Positions 43,272-52,952 of a stretch of 64,000 nt of DNA are shown here, in pieces. The notes under the pieces were generated by a model. The model made no database searches, was not told the origin of the DNA, and saw only the letters and a list, made by a program, of their open reading frames with translations. How positions within the stretch are numbered: the first letter of the stretch is position 1; each line of letters starts with the position of its first letter. Origin of the DNA: Acetomicrobium flavidum (GTDB taxonomy: Bacteria; Synergistota; Synergistia; Synergistales; Acetomicrobiaceae); the NCBI RefSeq assembly GCF_900129645.1, contig NZ_FSQZ01000001.1:1302001-1366000 (forward strand), in the 5' to 3' direction. The position numbers and the translations under genes were made by a program.

Positions 43272-45541
43272 TTGACATCAGCCTGCGATCTTAAGATATT
43301 TAGTAAGGTTTTTGTTGGGGTTTTCGCCCTGATCGTTGCACCCAATGCACCCGTACAAGCAGGGCAGCCGTTCTCACAAGGGCAGCTTTCTATGGCCTCA
43401 AGGGCAGCATTTATCAGTTTTTGCCTTAGCATAAATGCTCCTTCGGCAAGCCCAACGCCACCGGGGACGTTATCTGCTATGTAAATGACCGGTTTCTCGA
43501 ACATCGGGTCGCGCACCATGTGATGGACGCTAATATCGCCTCGGTCACACATTAGAAAAAGCGGCGCGATCGCCCTAAATAGATGGGATACCCCAAGTAA
43601 ACCAGAGCTTAAATTTTCCTCTCCTAATGCCTCGCTGTATTGTTTTTCCAACTTGAGCCAGCAGGCCGTGGTGTGCATCTCCTCTTCGTCCATATGGATT
43701 TGGCCGTATCCCACATTCTCATGCGTCATGAGCTTGATCTTTTTATACACCGTTGGACGAAAGCTTAGCAATACCTCGCCCAATCCCCATTGGTCCTCTT
43801 CCTTGAAGACATCCAAGACTTGCAATCGGACTGCCAAATCTGCATCAGTATAGTAATCTACAGAGACTTGCTTTACATAACAGCGCAAACCCTTGGTGTC
43901 CAGCTCGATGACCTGATACGGCTTGCCGTCATGAAAGTATATAGCCTCGGGGTGTATTAACATGGGAGCACTAGGTCTATCGACCTCCCCGATGACTTTG
44001 GGCTTGTGGTTTTCAGTCACGTCTATCACTGTGTAATTTTCGTTCGTGGCGCTTCGTAGCGATATCCCTTGCGCGGGGAATGAATCCGACTGCCAAAAGT
44101 ATCGCGATCCGGCAAAATGCAAGACGTCATATTGTGTAAGGTATTCAAGGACTTCTCTGGGGTTGGTCTTCCCAAACGGTTCATCTTGGGCGAAGTTTAG
44201 CTCAAAGGCTGAACATTTGACGTGATCAACGTATATGTAGAGGTTGTTGGGGTTGATCCTGGCCAATTCGGGAGAGCCTCCAAAGAAGTAGTCCGGCTTT
44301 GCAGCTATGAATTGGTCAAGGGGATTGGATGAGGCGACTAAAATTGCAGCCGAACCTCCAGAGCGCCTGCCTGCTCTTCCGATCTGTTGCCAAGCCGACG
44401 ATATGCTGCCAGGATATCCGTGTATGACGGCCAAAGACAGGCTTCCTATGTCTATCCCCAGCTCTAGGGCACTTGTGCTCACTACGCCGAGGATGTTCCC
44501 GTTTTTAAGGTCTTTCTCAATTTTCCTGCGCTCATTGGGGAGGTAGCCCCCGCGATAGCCACTTACAAGGTTCTCGTCCATACGTAGGTCCCTTAAGTTG
44601 TTTCTGATGTATGTCAGCAGGAGCTCCACGTTAAGCCTTGACCTGGTAAAGACTATAGTGCTGATGCCATTTGTTATTGCTTGCGCTGCGATCTCTGCCG
44701 TGGCCAATAAGGAAGAACCTCTTATGCCGAGTTCTTTGCTGATGAGAGGAGGATTGTAAATTAATACCTGTTTTTCAGCCCTAGGCGCACCATCTTCCGC
44801 AACCAGCTCGACATGTTCTTCTATGAGGGCTTCGGCCAGCTCTAAAGGGTTTGAGATGGTTGCAGAACACAATATGAATGTGGGGCTGGAACCGTAAAAG
44901 GAACATATCCTCTTGAGCCTCCTTATGACGTTTGATAGATGCGACCCAAATATACCTTTGTAGGTATGAAGCTCATCTATGACTATATACCGCAAGTTCT
45001 CGAACAACTTTATCCACTTCGTATGGTGTGGCAAGATGCCCGTGTGCAACATGTCGGGATTGGTCACGACGACATGTCCCGCGGCCCTGACCTTTGCACG
45101 CTCCTGTGGTGGCGTATCGCCATCGTAGGTAAAAGTGGATATGGGCACGCCCAGTTTATTGGTTATTGCGCTAATTTCAGTCAATTGGTCCTGGCTTAGC
45201 GCCTTTGTGGGAAATATGTAAAGCGCTCTGCAAGAGTTATCTTCCATGATCGAATTTATCACCGGCACGTTATAACATAGGGTTTTGCCGGATGCCGTGG
45301 GAGTGACCACGACTACGTTTTTCCCCGATAGGGCAAGGTTTATCGCTCTGGCCTGATGAGAGTAAGGCTTTTCGATGCCAAGCTCGTTTAATGTCGCGAC
45401 TAATTTAGGGTTTACGGCTGGCCACGAGTCAAATTTGGCTTGTTTTGCGGACAAAGTCACGCAACTGGTGATCTCGCCCGGAAAGGTTTTTAACGTTTCT
45501 AGGAATGCCGCTAAATCTTTCTTACGGAACAAAGCCTCCAA
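43268..45541 (-). CDS. mrfA: DEAD/DEAH helicase with zinc motif, MrfA/YprA family
   Basis: A 757-residue superfamily 2 helicase. Walker A is TPTASGKTL near residue 80, the DEXH motif is DELH, and motif VI is QQIGRAGRRSG. The C terminus has the four-cysteine cluster CPCENGCPAC that binds zinc in MrfA, plus the DUF1998-type region. The start is TTG (45541). With mrfB it forms a UvrABC-independent excision repair system in Bacillus; the same role is likely here. Confidence 0.9.
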   Translation of the reverse strand: MEALFRKKDLAAFLETLKTFPGEITSCVTLSAKQAKFDSWPAVNPKLVATLNELGIEKPYSHQARAINLALSGKNVVVVTPTASGKTLCYNVPVINSIMEDNSCRALYIFPTKALSQDQLTEISAITNKLGVPISTFTYDGDTPPQERAKVRAAGHVVVTNPDMLHTGILPHHTKWIKLFENLRYIVIDELHTYKGIFGSHLSNVIRRLKRICSFYGSSPTFILCSATISNPLELAEALIEEHVELVAEDGAPRAEKQVLIYNPPLISKELGIRGSSLLATAEIAAQAITNGISTIVFTRSRLNVELLLTYIRNNLRDLRMDENLVSGYRGGYLPNERRKIEKDLKNGNILGVVSTSALELGIDIGSLSLAVIHGYPGSISSAWQQIGRAGRRSGGSAAILVASSNPLDQFIAAKPDYFFGGSPELARINPNNLYIYVDHVKCSAFELNFAQDEPFGKTNPREVLEYLTQYDVLHFAGSRYFWQSDSFPAQGISLRSATNENYTVIDVTENHKPKVIGEVDRPSAPMLIHPEAIYFHDGKPYQVIELDTKGLRCYVKQVSVDYYTDADLAVRLQVLDVFKEEDQWGLGEVLLSFRPTVYKKIKLMTHENVGYGQIHMDEEEMHTTACWLKLEKQYSEALGEENLSSGLLGVSHLFRAIAPLFLMCDRGDISVHHMVRDPMFEKPVIYIADNVPGGVGLAEGAFMLRQKLINAALEAIESCPCENGCPACTGALGATIRAKTPTKTLLNILRSQADVK

Positions 45542-45662
45542 AATGCTTCCACCCCCTTATAGAAGTTTAGCATTAGTTGGCGATTGATTAAATTTATTTC
45601 GCAAAGGTACACTATAATTTCTAACGTGAGCCTTATTTGTACTTGAGAGGAGACGATATTGC

Positions 45663-46580
45663 ATGCAATACGTGACTGTCGTTTTACCTTTGATCGTCAT
45701 CATGGGCGTAGGATGGACTTTGCGCCGCCTTAGAGTCATCAAGGGCGACAACAGCAACCTGGAGGGCATGCTTTACTGGGTAGTTTTGCCAGCCCTTATC
45801 TTCAGGAGCATATTTTATTCAGGGGGATTTGCTAAAGAAGATGTTAATTTGATATATGCTGTATATCTGTCCTTTTTGATAATGCCTTTCATATCTTTTG
45901 TAGCGTCTCCGTGGAAAAAAAATCCAGCAAGGCTTGGGGTTTCTCTCCTCACCTGCATGAGATCTAACAACATTTACATGGGCATTCCGGTTGTTTCTTT
46001 AACAATGGGAGACGTGGGCGTTACGGCTGTGTCCAAATATCTTGGCCTGTCGCTAGTTGGCTACCATATTTTGTCAGTTGCCTTTGGGCAAATAGGTTTT
46101 TACAGGAAATTAAATCTCGATACTCTTTTTGGGACGCTTAAAGAGCTGTCGAAAAATCCCCTTATAATTTCAAGCATCCTTGCTTTATTTTGTGCCGAAG
46201 TGCTACAAATTAAATTGCCGTTATGGGTGGATGAATCGCTTAAGATGTTGAGCGAGGCCGCCACGGGGCTTGCGTTAATAGCATTGGGTGCGGGCATACA
46301 ATTGGGAGAGATGGTGACATCCATAAAATATACTTGGGTAGATGTGCTGATGAAGGTGGCTGTTTATCCGCTTTTGGTAATGTCGTTGTTTTTTGTGTGG
46401 CCGGTTGCCCATAACGTCCGAAACGCTGTTATACTAGTTTCTGCCATGCCCGTGGCTGTTAATACGTTTATCGTAGCCAAGGGGATGGGTATGGATCATA
46501 AGTACGCAGCAGAACTTATTGCTACAAGTACATTTATCTCCATATTGGTAGTTCCCATATGGGTTTACATTTTATTTTAG
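45663..46580 (+). CDS. AEC-family transporter (auxin-efflux-carrier type)
   Basis: A 305-residue membrane protein with about ten segments, beginning with the family pattern VVLPLIVIMGVGWTLRR. RSNNIYMGIPVV near residue 100 and the C-terminal AMPVAVNTFIVAKGMG are typical. Bacterial members move organic acids such as malate, or amino acids. The substrate is unknown here. GAGAGGAG precedes the ATG. Confidence 0.85.
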   Translation: MQYVTVVLPLIVIMGVGWTLRRLRVIKGDNSNLEGMLYWVVLPALIFRSIFYSGGFAKEDVNLIYAVYLSFLIMPFISFVASPWKKNPARLGVSLLTCMRSNNIYMGIPVVSLTMGDVGVTAVSKYLGLSLVGYHILSVAFGQIGFYRKLNLDTLFGTLKELSKNPLIISSILALFCAEVLQIKLPLWVDESLKMLSEAATGLALIALGAGIQLGEMVTSIKYTWVDVLMKVAVYPLLVMSLFFVWPVAHNVRNAVILVSAMPVAVNTFIVAKGMGMDHKYAAELIATSTFISILVVPIWVYILF

Positions 46581-46608
46581 GACAATAAAAACGAGGAGTG
46601 ATTTTGCA

Positions 46609-46857
46609 ATGCATGTCAAGGTTTACACCAGTCCGACATGTCCTGCCTGCGAGAAGGTCAAGGAAATCTTATCGGAAAAAGGAATTGAGTATCAGGTTGT
46701 TGATATAAGCCGCGATAGAGAGGCAGCCATGGAATTGGTCAGGCGTACCCATCAATTGAGCGTTCCCGTAGTTCAGGTGGGAGATAGGTTTGTAGTCGGA
46801 TTTAACAAGGAACGCCTCATCGACCTTTTGGAGGACGAGGGAATCGCAAGTCTATAG
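46609..46857 (+). CDS. Glutaredoxin-like protein
   Basis: An 82-residue thioredoxin-fold protein with the CPAC redox motif at residues 11-14 and the cis-proline segment SVPVVQVGD. The size fits NrdH/glutaredoxin-3-like proteins. It reduces disulfides using glutathione or thioredoxin reductase. It lies 29 bases after the AEC carrier and 23 bases before proS, so these are probably co-transcribed. Confidence 0.85.
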   Translation: MHVKVYTSPTCPACEKVKEILSEKGIEYQVVDISRDREAAMELVRRTHQLSVPVVQVGDRFVVGFNKERLIDLLEDEGIASL

Positions 46858-46880
46858 CGCTAAATTACGGAGGGATGGAG

Positions 46881-48320
46881 ATGGCACGAAATATAACGCC
46901 CCGCGAAAAGGATTATTCGCAGTGGTATTTGGATGTGATAAAGGCTGCCGAGATGGCCGACTATGCCCCCGTACGCGGGTGCATGGTCATTCGCCCCACC
47001 GGATATGCCATTTGGGAATCGATACAAAGCCAGCTCGACGAACGTTTTAAAGCAACTGGACATGTGAATGCCTACTTTCCGCTATTGATCCCAAGCTCCT
47101 TTCTGGAAAAGGAAGCAAAACACGTCGAGGGTTTTTCGCCGGAATGTGCCGTTGTTACCCATGCGGGAGGCGAAGAACTGGAAGAACCATTGGTTATAAG
47201 GCCCACCTCGGAAACGGTAATAGGCTACATGTACAGCAAATGGGTTCAGTCCTGGAGAGATCTTCCTATATTAATTAACCAATGGTGTAATGTGCTGCGT
47301 TGGGAGAAGAGGCCCAGGCTGTTCTTAAGGACATCGGAGTTCCTTTGGCAGGAAGGCCACACAGCCCATGCCACTAGAGAAGAGGCCATGGAAGAGACTC
47401 TCAGGATGCTTGAGGTATATCGATCCTTCATGGAAGAGGTGTTAGCCCTCCCCGTGGTAGTTGGAGAAAAGTCGGAAGGAGAAAGATTTCCTGGTGCCGA
47501 AAACACATATACCTGTGAGGCGATGATGACCGATAAGCGTGCCCTACAGGCCGGCACTAGCCATTTCTTGGGCCAAAACTTTGCTAAGGCTTTCGACATA
47601 AAGTTTCAAAATAGAGACGGAGAGCTTGAATACGCATGGACGACAAGCTGGGGGGCATCGACTCGCCTGATAGGTGCCATCATAATGACTCACGCCGATA
47701 ACGACGGCCTTGTGCTCCCTCCCAATGTTGCACCGATAAAGGTGGTCGTCATACCAATGAGCCCCGATCAAAATCGATTGCAAGATATCATGTTGCCGGA
47801 GGCTCAAAAGATCGTAGACAAGCTGACAGCTTTATTGGGGAGAAACCGGGTCATACTGGATACACAATTTCATATGAGGCCGGGCGATAGGTTCTTTTAT
47901 CATTTACAGAGGGGCGTGCCTCTACGGTTAGAGCTGGGCGAGGCCGAGATGAGCTCTTCGTGTCTTCGCGCCGTCAGGCGGGATACGGCAGAGGTCCTAA
48001 ATATATCATTCGATGCCGTGGAGCGCGAAGTGCCCAAGCTTTTAGACGAAATTCAGCGGTCATTATTTGAAAGGGCAAAAGCTTTCCGCGAGAGCAATAC
48101 ATATCAGGTAAGTTCCTTTGATGAGTTTAAGGAAGTATTAAATAAAAAGGGAGGCTTCATAAAGGCCTATTTTGCCGGAACTCCGGAGGACGAAAGGGCA
48201 ATCAAGGAGGCCACGACGGCTACCGTTCGATGCTTTTTATTGGACGATTCAAGCGAAGGGACTTGCTTTTACACGAAAAAGCCCGGAGGCAGGCTCGCCA
48301 TATTTGCCAAGGCATATTAG
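46881..48320 (+). CDS. proS: Prolyl-tRNA synthetase, short (archaeal-type) form
   Basis: A class II aminoacyl-tRNA synthetase of 479 residues that lacks the editing insertion of the long bacterial ProS. It has motif 2 RPTSETVIG, TSEFLWQEGHTAH, and the C-terminal zinc-type domain ending in AKAY. I start at 46881 because the ATG at 46875 abuts the GGAGGG ribosome site. This form is found in archaea, eukaryotes and a subset of bacteria. Confidence 0.93.
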   Translation: MARNITPREKDYSQWYLDVIKAAEMADYAPVRGCMVIRPTGYAIWESIQSQLDERFKATGHVNAYFPLLIPSSFLEKEAKHVEGFSPECAVVTHAGGEELEEPLVIRPTSETVIGYMYSKWVQSWRDLPILINQWCNVLRWEKRPRLFLRTSEFLWQEGHTAHATREEAMEETLRMLEVYRSFMEEVLALPVVVGEKSEGERFPGAENTYTCEAMMTDKRALQAGTSHFLGQNFAKAFDIKFQNRDGELEYAWTTSWGASTRLIGAIIMTHADNDGLVLPPNVAPIKVVVIPMSPDQNRLQDIMLPEAQKIVDKLTALLGRNRVILDTQFHMRPGDRFFYHLQRGVPLRLELGEAEMSSSCLRAVRRDTAEVLNISFDAVEREVPKLLDEIQRSLFERAKAFRESNTYQVSSFDEFKEVLNKKGGFIKAYFAGTPEDERAIKEATTATVRCFLLDDSSEGTCFYTKKPGGRLAIFAKAY

Positions 48321-48471
48321 GTTAACACACGTCAAACTTGGTTGGCTAAATTTGGCTAAAACCTGATTCGCCTACGCTGTTCCTTCGAAATGCACTATCA
48401 TATATATATATGCATGGTAGCGTCTTGATAGCACGAAGAATAGTTTGTTTCCCTTGGGGAGGGATAGAAGC

Positions 48472-49017
48472 ATGATAACGGAGGCTAAGCTTAAGGGAGT
48501 TACAATAAAGCTTTATAAGGGTGATATAACCACCTATGATGGCGATGCGATCGTCAACGCTGCCAATAACCATCTCTGGATGGGTTCCGGCGTGGCTGGG
48601 GCCATAAAAAAGAAAGGAGGTGACGAGATAGAAAAGGAAGCGATGTCGATTGGCCCTGTCAAAGTGGGAGAAGCCGTAGTGACGGGTGCCGGAAAGCTGG
48701 ATGTCGATTACGTCATCCATGCGGTCGTGATGGGTCAGGATCTCAAGACCAGCGAGAAGATGATTAGGGAAGCGACCCAAAGTGCTTTGATGCGATGCGA
48801 TGAGTTAAAGATAGAGCGCATTGCCTTTCCTGCCCTCGGCACAGGTGCCGGATCGATTCCCTATGATGCATGTGCATTAGCGATGTTGGAGGAGATATTC
48901 TACTACATCGAGGAGGAAGACACGTCCTTGAAAGAAATAGTCATTTACTTATACGACGACGATGCCCTTCGATCGTTTGGACGTGTTCTTGAGCAAATTG
49001 TTGCCAAGAAGGCGTGA
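48472..49017 (+). CDS. Macrodomain protein
   Basis: A 181-residue macrodomain. The ADP-ribose loops are GDITTYDGDAIVNAANNHLWMGSGVAGAI and FPALGTGAGSIPYDACA (parts shown are the conserved ones), with NAAN at residues 29-32. Such proteins bind ADP-ribose and often remove it from protein side chains. I start at ATG 48472 with GGGAGGG upstream. Together with the ADP-ribosylglycohydrolase at 3.2 kb it suggests active ADP-ribose turnover. Confidence 0.85.
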   Translation: MITEAKLKGVTIKLYKGDITTYDGDAIVNAANNHLWMGSGVAGAIKKKGGDEIEKEAMSIGPVKVGEAVVTGAGKLDVDYVIHAVVMGQDLKTSEKMIREATQSALMRCDELKIERIAFPALGTGAGSIPYDACALAMLEEIFYYIEEEDTSLKEIVIYLYDDDALRSFGRVLEQIVAKKA

Positions 49018-49042
49018 TCGAAATCTGCAGGAGGTGGATCTT

Positions 49043-50275
49043 GTGTCTAAGCAGGAATCTAGGAATAGCATGACCAGTAAGGAGCAGAAGAGCAGAAAAG
49101 AAACGTTAAGCGTCTTGCTAGGAGCAGCGTTTTTGATGGCTACATCTTCGATAGGGCCTGGCTTTTTGACGCAGACAGCCGTTTTTACCGAAAAGCTGAA
49201 GGCCTCATTTGCCTTCGCGATTTTGCTTTCGATTATCGTGAGCTTGATCGTTCAATTGAACGTTTGGCGGATATTGGCCGTTTCAAAGATGCGTGCTCAA
49301 GATGTGGCCAATAAAGTCTTCCCTGGCCTAGGATATTTCATCGCCTTTTTAGTCGCCATCGGAGGATTGGTGTTTAACATCGGCAACGTTGGCGGGGCGG
49401 CTATGGGCTTAAAGGTGATAGCCGGCATACCAATAACGTGGGGCGCTATCATTAGCGCGCTCATAGCCATTATTTTGTTCCTATATAAGGAAATGGGTCG
49501 GGCGATGGATCAGTTCACTAAAATACTTGGCTTTATCATGATAGCCCTGGTCTTATACACGGCCATTGTCACCAAGCCCCCTGTCGGCGTAGCCGTAAAG
49601 GAAGCCTTCATACCGTCTCAGATAGATTGGATGGTTATCATAACTTTGATAGGGGGTACGGTCGGAGGTTACATCACCTTTTCCGGAGCCCATAGGCTTT
49701 TGGACGCCGGAATTTGTGGTCCAGAACAGGTCAAAGACGTCACACGCGGAGCAATGAACGGTGTCATCATAACGGGAGTTATGCGTATACTTCTTTTCCT
49801 GGCCATCCTGGGCGTTGTGTGGGCAGGCCATTCCCTAGACCCTTCAAACCCTCCTGCTTCTGCCTTTAGGCTTGGTGCTGGAGAGATCGGATATAGGATA
49901 TTTGGCGTTATATTGTGGGCTGCCGCTATAACATCGGTTGTTGGTGCTTCATTTACGTCCATATCCTTCTTGCAAACCCTGTTTAAGCATATTCAAAGAA
50001 ATAACCGATGGTGGATCATCGGGTTCATCATAATTTCTACGGCAATCCTGATCACGATCGGCCAGCCTGTTACTTTGCTCATCTTCGCCGGCTCGGTAAA
50101 TGGGCTTATACTTCCCTTGGCCCTTCTGTCCATCCTGCTGGCGGCACATAAAAAAGAGGTCGTAGGAGATTACAAGCATCCCATCTGGCTCACTATTACC
50201 GGATATTTCATGGTGGCAATTACTCTATGGATGGGCATTATATCGCTCGGGAAGATATTTACTATGTTTAAGTAA
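49043..50275 (+). CDS. NRAMP-fold transporter without metal-site motifs (YcsG-like)
   Basis: A 410-residue, roughly 11-segment protein of the NRAMP/SLC11 superfamily. I start at GTG 49043, six bases after AGGAGGTG; the longer frame overlaps the macrodomain gene. The TM1 DPGN metal motif is replaced by SIGPGFLTQ, and the TM6 MPHN-type motif by SGAHRLLDAG. Divalent-metal transport is therefore unlikely. Its place before pxpBCA, as ycsG is in Bacillus, suggests uptake of 5-oxoproline or a related amino acid (inference). Confidence 0.8.
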   Translation: MSKQESRNSMTSKEQKSRKETLSVLLGAAFLMATSSIGPGFLTQTAVFTEKLKASFAFAILLSIIVSLIVQLNVWRILAVSKMRAQDVANKVFPGLGYFIAFLVAIGGLVFNIGNVGGAAMGLKVIAGIPITWGAIISALIAIILFLYKEMGRAMDQFTKILGFIMIALVLYTAIVTKPPVGVAVKEAFIPSQIDWMVIITLIGGTVGGYITFSGAHRLLDAGICGPEQVKDVTRGAMNGVIITGVMRILLFLAILGVVWAGHSLDPSNPPASAFRLGAGEIGYRIFGVILWAAAITSVVGASFTSISFLQTLFKHIQRNNRWWIIGFIIISTAILITIGQPVTLLIFAGSVNGLILPLALLSILLAAHKKEVVGDYKHPIWLTITGYFMVAITLWMGIISLGKIFTMFK

Positions 50276-50281
50276 AATGTT

Positions 50282-50322
50282 TAGGGGTAAGGGATGTTAT
50301 AAACGCCTCCTTACCCCTATTT
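50282..50322 (+). terminator. Hairpin/weak terminator between the transporter and pxpB
   Basis: A perfect 11-bp stem TAGGGGTAAGG/CCTTACCCCTA (50282-50292, 50309-50319) is followed by only three T residues. It may reduce rather than stop transcription into pxpB. Confidence 0.5.
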
Positions 50323-50344
50323 GATGAAGTAAGGGGTGTGTAAA

Positions 50345-51095
50345 TTGGCTGAATATCTAGAACCTAAGGTCTTGTATGCTGGCGATAGCGCTGTGACCAT
50401 AGAGTTTGGTGACAGTATAGATATAAAGGTCAACGCAAGAGTACAACAGCTTCGTCAGTTCATAGACCGCGGACAGTTTAACGGTGTTGTGGAACTGGTC
50501 CCCACCTATCGCTCCTTAACGGTTTATTTTGACCCCGTTAGGGTAGGAGATGTAGCTCCTTTCTTTGAAAGGCTTAAAAAATTAGCGGCAGACACCAAAG
50601 GAGAGGTCCCCAAGGGTGGGCTGATCATAGTAATCCCCGTATGCTATGGCGGCGAATTTGGCCCCGATATGCAAAACGTGATCGACCACACGGGGCTTTC
50701 TGAAGAGGAAATAATAAAGCGTCATACCGCGGTGGATTACTATTGCTACATGTTGGGTTTTACGCCCGGTTTTTCCTACTTGGGCGGGATGGATGAGAGC
50801 CTTGCCACGCCAAGGTTGAAGGAGCCTCGAAAGGTAATACCCGCTGGAAGCGTTGGCATAGCGGGAAAACAAACCGGCATATATCCCATAGATAGCCCGG
50901 GCGGTTGGCAGCTGATAGGCCGAACGCCCTTGAAGCTCTTTGATCCGGAAGGTCAGCCCCCCCTTTTTGATCGACGCGGGAATGTGGGTGCGCTTTCGGA
51001 GTATAGACCGCAAGGAATACGATGAAATAGCATCGCAGGTTGCCGCCAGAACATATAAGCCGGAAATCTTGACGAAAAGCGGTGATGCCAAGTGA
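50345..51095 (+). CDS. pxpB: 5-oxoprolinase subunit B (KipI), frameshifted near its C terminus
   Basis: A subunit of the ATP-dependent 5-oxoprolinase PxpABC. It starts at TTG 50345 behind AAGGGG. The family segments GDSAVTIEFG, YMLGFTPGFSYLGGMDESL, and TGIYPIDSPGGWQLIGRTP are intact. After LFDPEGQPP a run of seven C (50957-50963) before five T shifts the frame, and the protein stops at 51025. Removing one C restores FLIDAGMWVRFRSID and a frame ending at TGA 51093-51095, which overlaps the pxpC start (GTGA). This is either a real mutation, slippage or a sequencing error. Confidence 0.85.
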
Positions 51096-52159
51096 TCTTT
51101 GAAGTTTTATCCGCAGGGCTCCTTACGACCGTTCAGGACCTGGGCCGCTGGGGTTACCAGGGCAAGGGCATGCCCGTGGCGGGAGCTATGGATCCTCAGG
51201 CTTTAAAGATAGGCAATATATTGGTGGGAAATGATCCCGGTGAAGCGGCCTTTGAGATAACTTTAATGGGCCCGACCCTAGCAGTGCTCGAGGGCGAAGG
51301 GCTCATTGCCGTGACTGGAGCAGAAATAAATTTTACCATAAATGATGTTGAAGCGCCGCTGTGGCAATCTGTTAAGGTGCAAGCCGGAGATACCATTGCG
51401 CTGTCTGCTCCAAAGGGGCATGGGTGTAGGGCCTATTTGTGCGTTTCAGGAAGTCTGGACGTGCCGATAGTGATGGGAAGTAAGTCGACGTATTTGAGAG
51501 CGGGGGTAGGAGGGTTTAACGGTAGGGCACTCAAGGCTGGAGATCGCATCTCTACAGGACCGCTTAAACCGTTGACATGGCTTTCAGTAGGCCTTGCCTG
51601 CCCTGAGCGCTTAAGGCCCAAGAGGGAATTAGAACTGCCTTTGCGGGTGGTGTTAGGCCCCCAGGACGACGCCTTTACCGAGAAGGGATTAAAGACGTTT
51701 CTTGAATCTGAATATACGATAACTAATGAGGCTGACAGGATGGGCTACAGGCTTGAGGGGCCGGTGATAGAACACAAAGCAGGAGCAGATATCATTTCCG
51801 ATGCCATACCCTTGGGCGCCGTTCAGGTACCCGGCCATGGCAAGCCCATATGCATGTTGGCCGACAGGCAAACTACTGGAGGCTATACCAAGATAGCGGT
51901 CCTTAGCACGCCCGATATAGCCGTCCTTGCCCAGCGCATTCCAGGGCAGACCGTACGATTTAAGGCCATATCCCTGGAGGAGTCCATCGCTGCGACAAAG
52001 GCAGAAAGAGAGCAAATTGAAGAGTTGCTAAGGTTACGTGCCTCTTACAGGTCCCGCCGGGTTGTTCCCGTAGGGTCGCCAAAGCCCAGGGTTAGCGAAC
52101 GCTGGGCATTAAGGGTGGACGGGAGAACCTACGATGTGATCGTGGAGGAACTCGACTAA
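51092..52159 (+). CDS. pxpC: 5-oxoprolinase subunit C (KipA)
   Basis: A 355-residue biotin-dependent-carboxylase-like domain protein (KipA/AHS2). It starts at GTG 51092 and opens with VLSAGLLTTVQDLGRWG. GVPVxGAMD-type and GSKSTYLRAGVGGFNGRALK-type segments and PDIAVLAQR follow. With PxpA and PxpB it cleaves 5-oxo-L-proline to glutamate using ATP. The four-base overlap with the repaired pxpB frame shows that the two were translationally coupled. Confidence 0.92.
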   Translation: MIFEVLSAGLLTTVQDLGRWGYQGKGMPVAGAMDPQALKIGNILVGNDPGEAAFEITLMGPTLAVLEGEGLIAVTGAEINFTINDVEAPLWQSVKVQAGDTIALSAPKGHGCRAYLCVSGSLDVPIVMGSKSTYLRAGVGGFNGRALKAGDRISTGPLKPLTWLSVGLACPERLRPKRELELPLRVVLGPQDDAFTEKGLKTFLESEYTITNEADRMGYRLEGPVIEHKAGADIISDAIPLGAVQVPGHGKPICMLADRQTTGGYTKIAVLSTPDIAVLAQRIPGQTVRFKAISLEESIAATKAEREQIEELLRLRASYRSRRVVPVGSPKPRVSERWALRVDGRTYDVIVEELD

Positions 52160-52178
52160 AATTAAGGAGGTGTTTTCG

Positions 52179-52952
52179 ATGTATTTCATAGATTTGAACA
52201 GCGATTTAGGTGAAAGCTTTGGCGCATGGAAGATGGGAAATGATGAAGCTGTATTGGACTTTGTGAGCTCTGCCAACGTAGCCTGTGGATTTCATGCCGG
52301 CGATCCGATGGTCATGCTTGCCACTGTAAGGGCGGCCAAGGAAAAGGGAGTGGCCGTAGGAGCCCATCCCGGTTATCCCGACTTAATGGGTTTTGGCAGA
52401 AGGAACATGGATGTGACGCCTGACGAAGCTTATGCCTACACGCTATATCAGATAGGGGCAATGCAGGCGGCATGCAATGCAGTGGGAGTTAAGCTCCAGC
52501 ACGTCAAAGCTCACGGGGCCCTTTATAACCAGGCTGCCAAAAATCACGCCTTGGCTGTAGCAATTGCACAGGCCGTAAAGGATGCCGGCCAAGGTTTGAT
52601 CCTGCTGGGGTTGGCAAATTCTGAGTTCGACAAAGCTGCGGCTGAAGTTGGTGTGCCTTACGCTGCGGAGGCCTTTGCCGACAGGGCTTACCAGGCGGAT
52701 GGTACGTTAGTCCCGCGTAAGGTCCAAGGTTCCATGATACATGACGTCAGCTTGGCAGTGGCCAGGGTGGTTCGCATGGTTAAGGAAGGCAAAGTCGAGA
52801 CCATTGATGGTAAGATCATAGATCTCAAGCCGCATTCCATCTGTCTGCACGGCGATTCTCCCAAAGCTGTTCAGATGGCCACCGAAATCAGAAAGGGCTT
52901 GCAAGCAGCAGGTATAAAGATAGTGCCCATATCAGAGGTGATAAAACAATGA
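52179..52952 (+). CDS. pxpA: 5-oxoprolinase subunit A (LamB/YcsF)
   Basis: A 257-residue LamB/YcsF protein with the signature [13 protein letters not shown] at the N terminus. [11 protein letters not shown] and [12 protein letters not shown] mark the barrel's active site, and [11 protein letters not shown] lies near the end. ATG 52179 has AAGGAGG eight bases upstream; the GTG at 52170 overlaps that site. It overlaps the next gene by four bases. Confidence 0.94.
   Translation: MYFIDLNSDLGESFGAWKMGNDEAVLDFVSSANVACGFHAGDPMVMLATVRAAKEKGVAVGAHPGYPDLMGFGRRNMDVTPDEAYAYTLYQIGAMQAACNAVGVKLQHVKAHGALYNQAAKNHALAVAIAQAVKDAGQGLILLGLANSEFDKAAAEVGVPYAAEAFADRAYQADGTLVPRKVQGSMIHDVSLAVARVVRMVKEGKVETIDGKIIDLKPHSICLHGDSPKAVQMATEIRKGLQAAGIKIVPISEVIKQ

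Noticed and set aside
48395-48415. A run of alternating AT between proS and the macrodomain gene
   Set aside because: It is a simple-sequence stretch without start signals or a clear stem; nothing functional can be supported.
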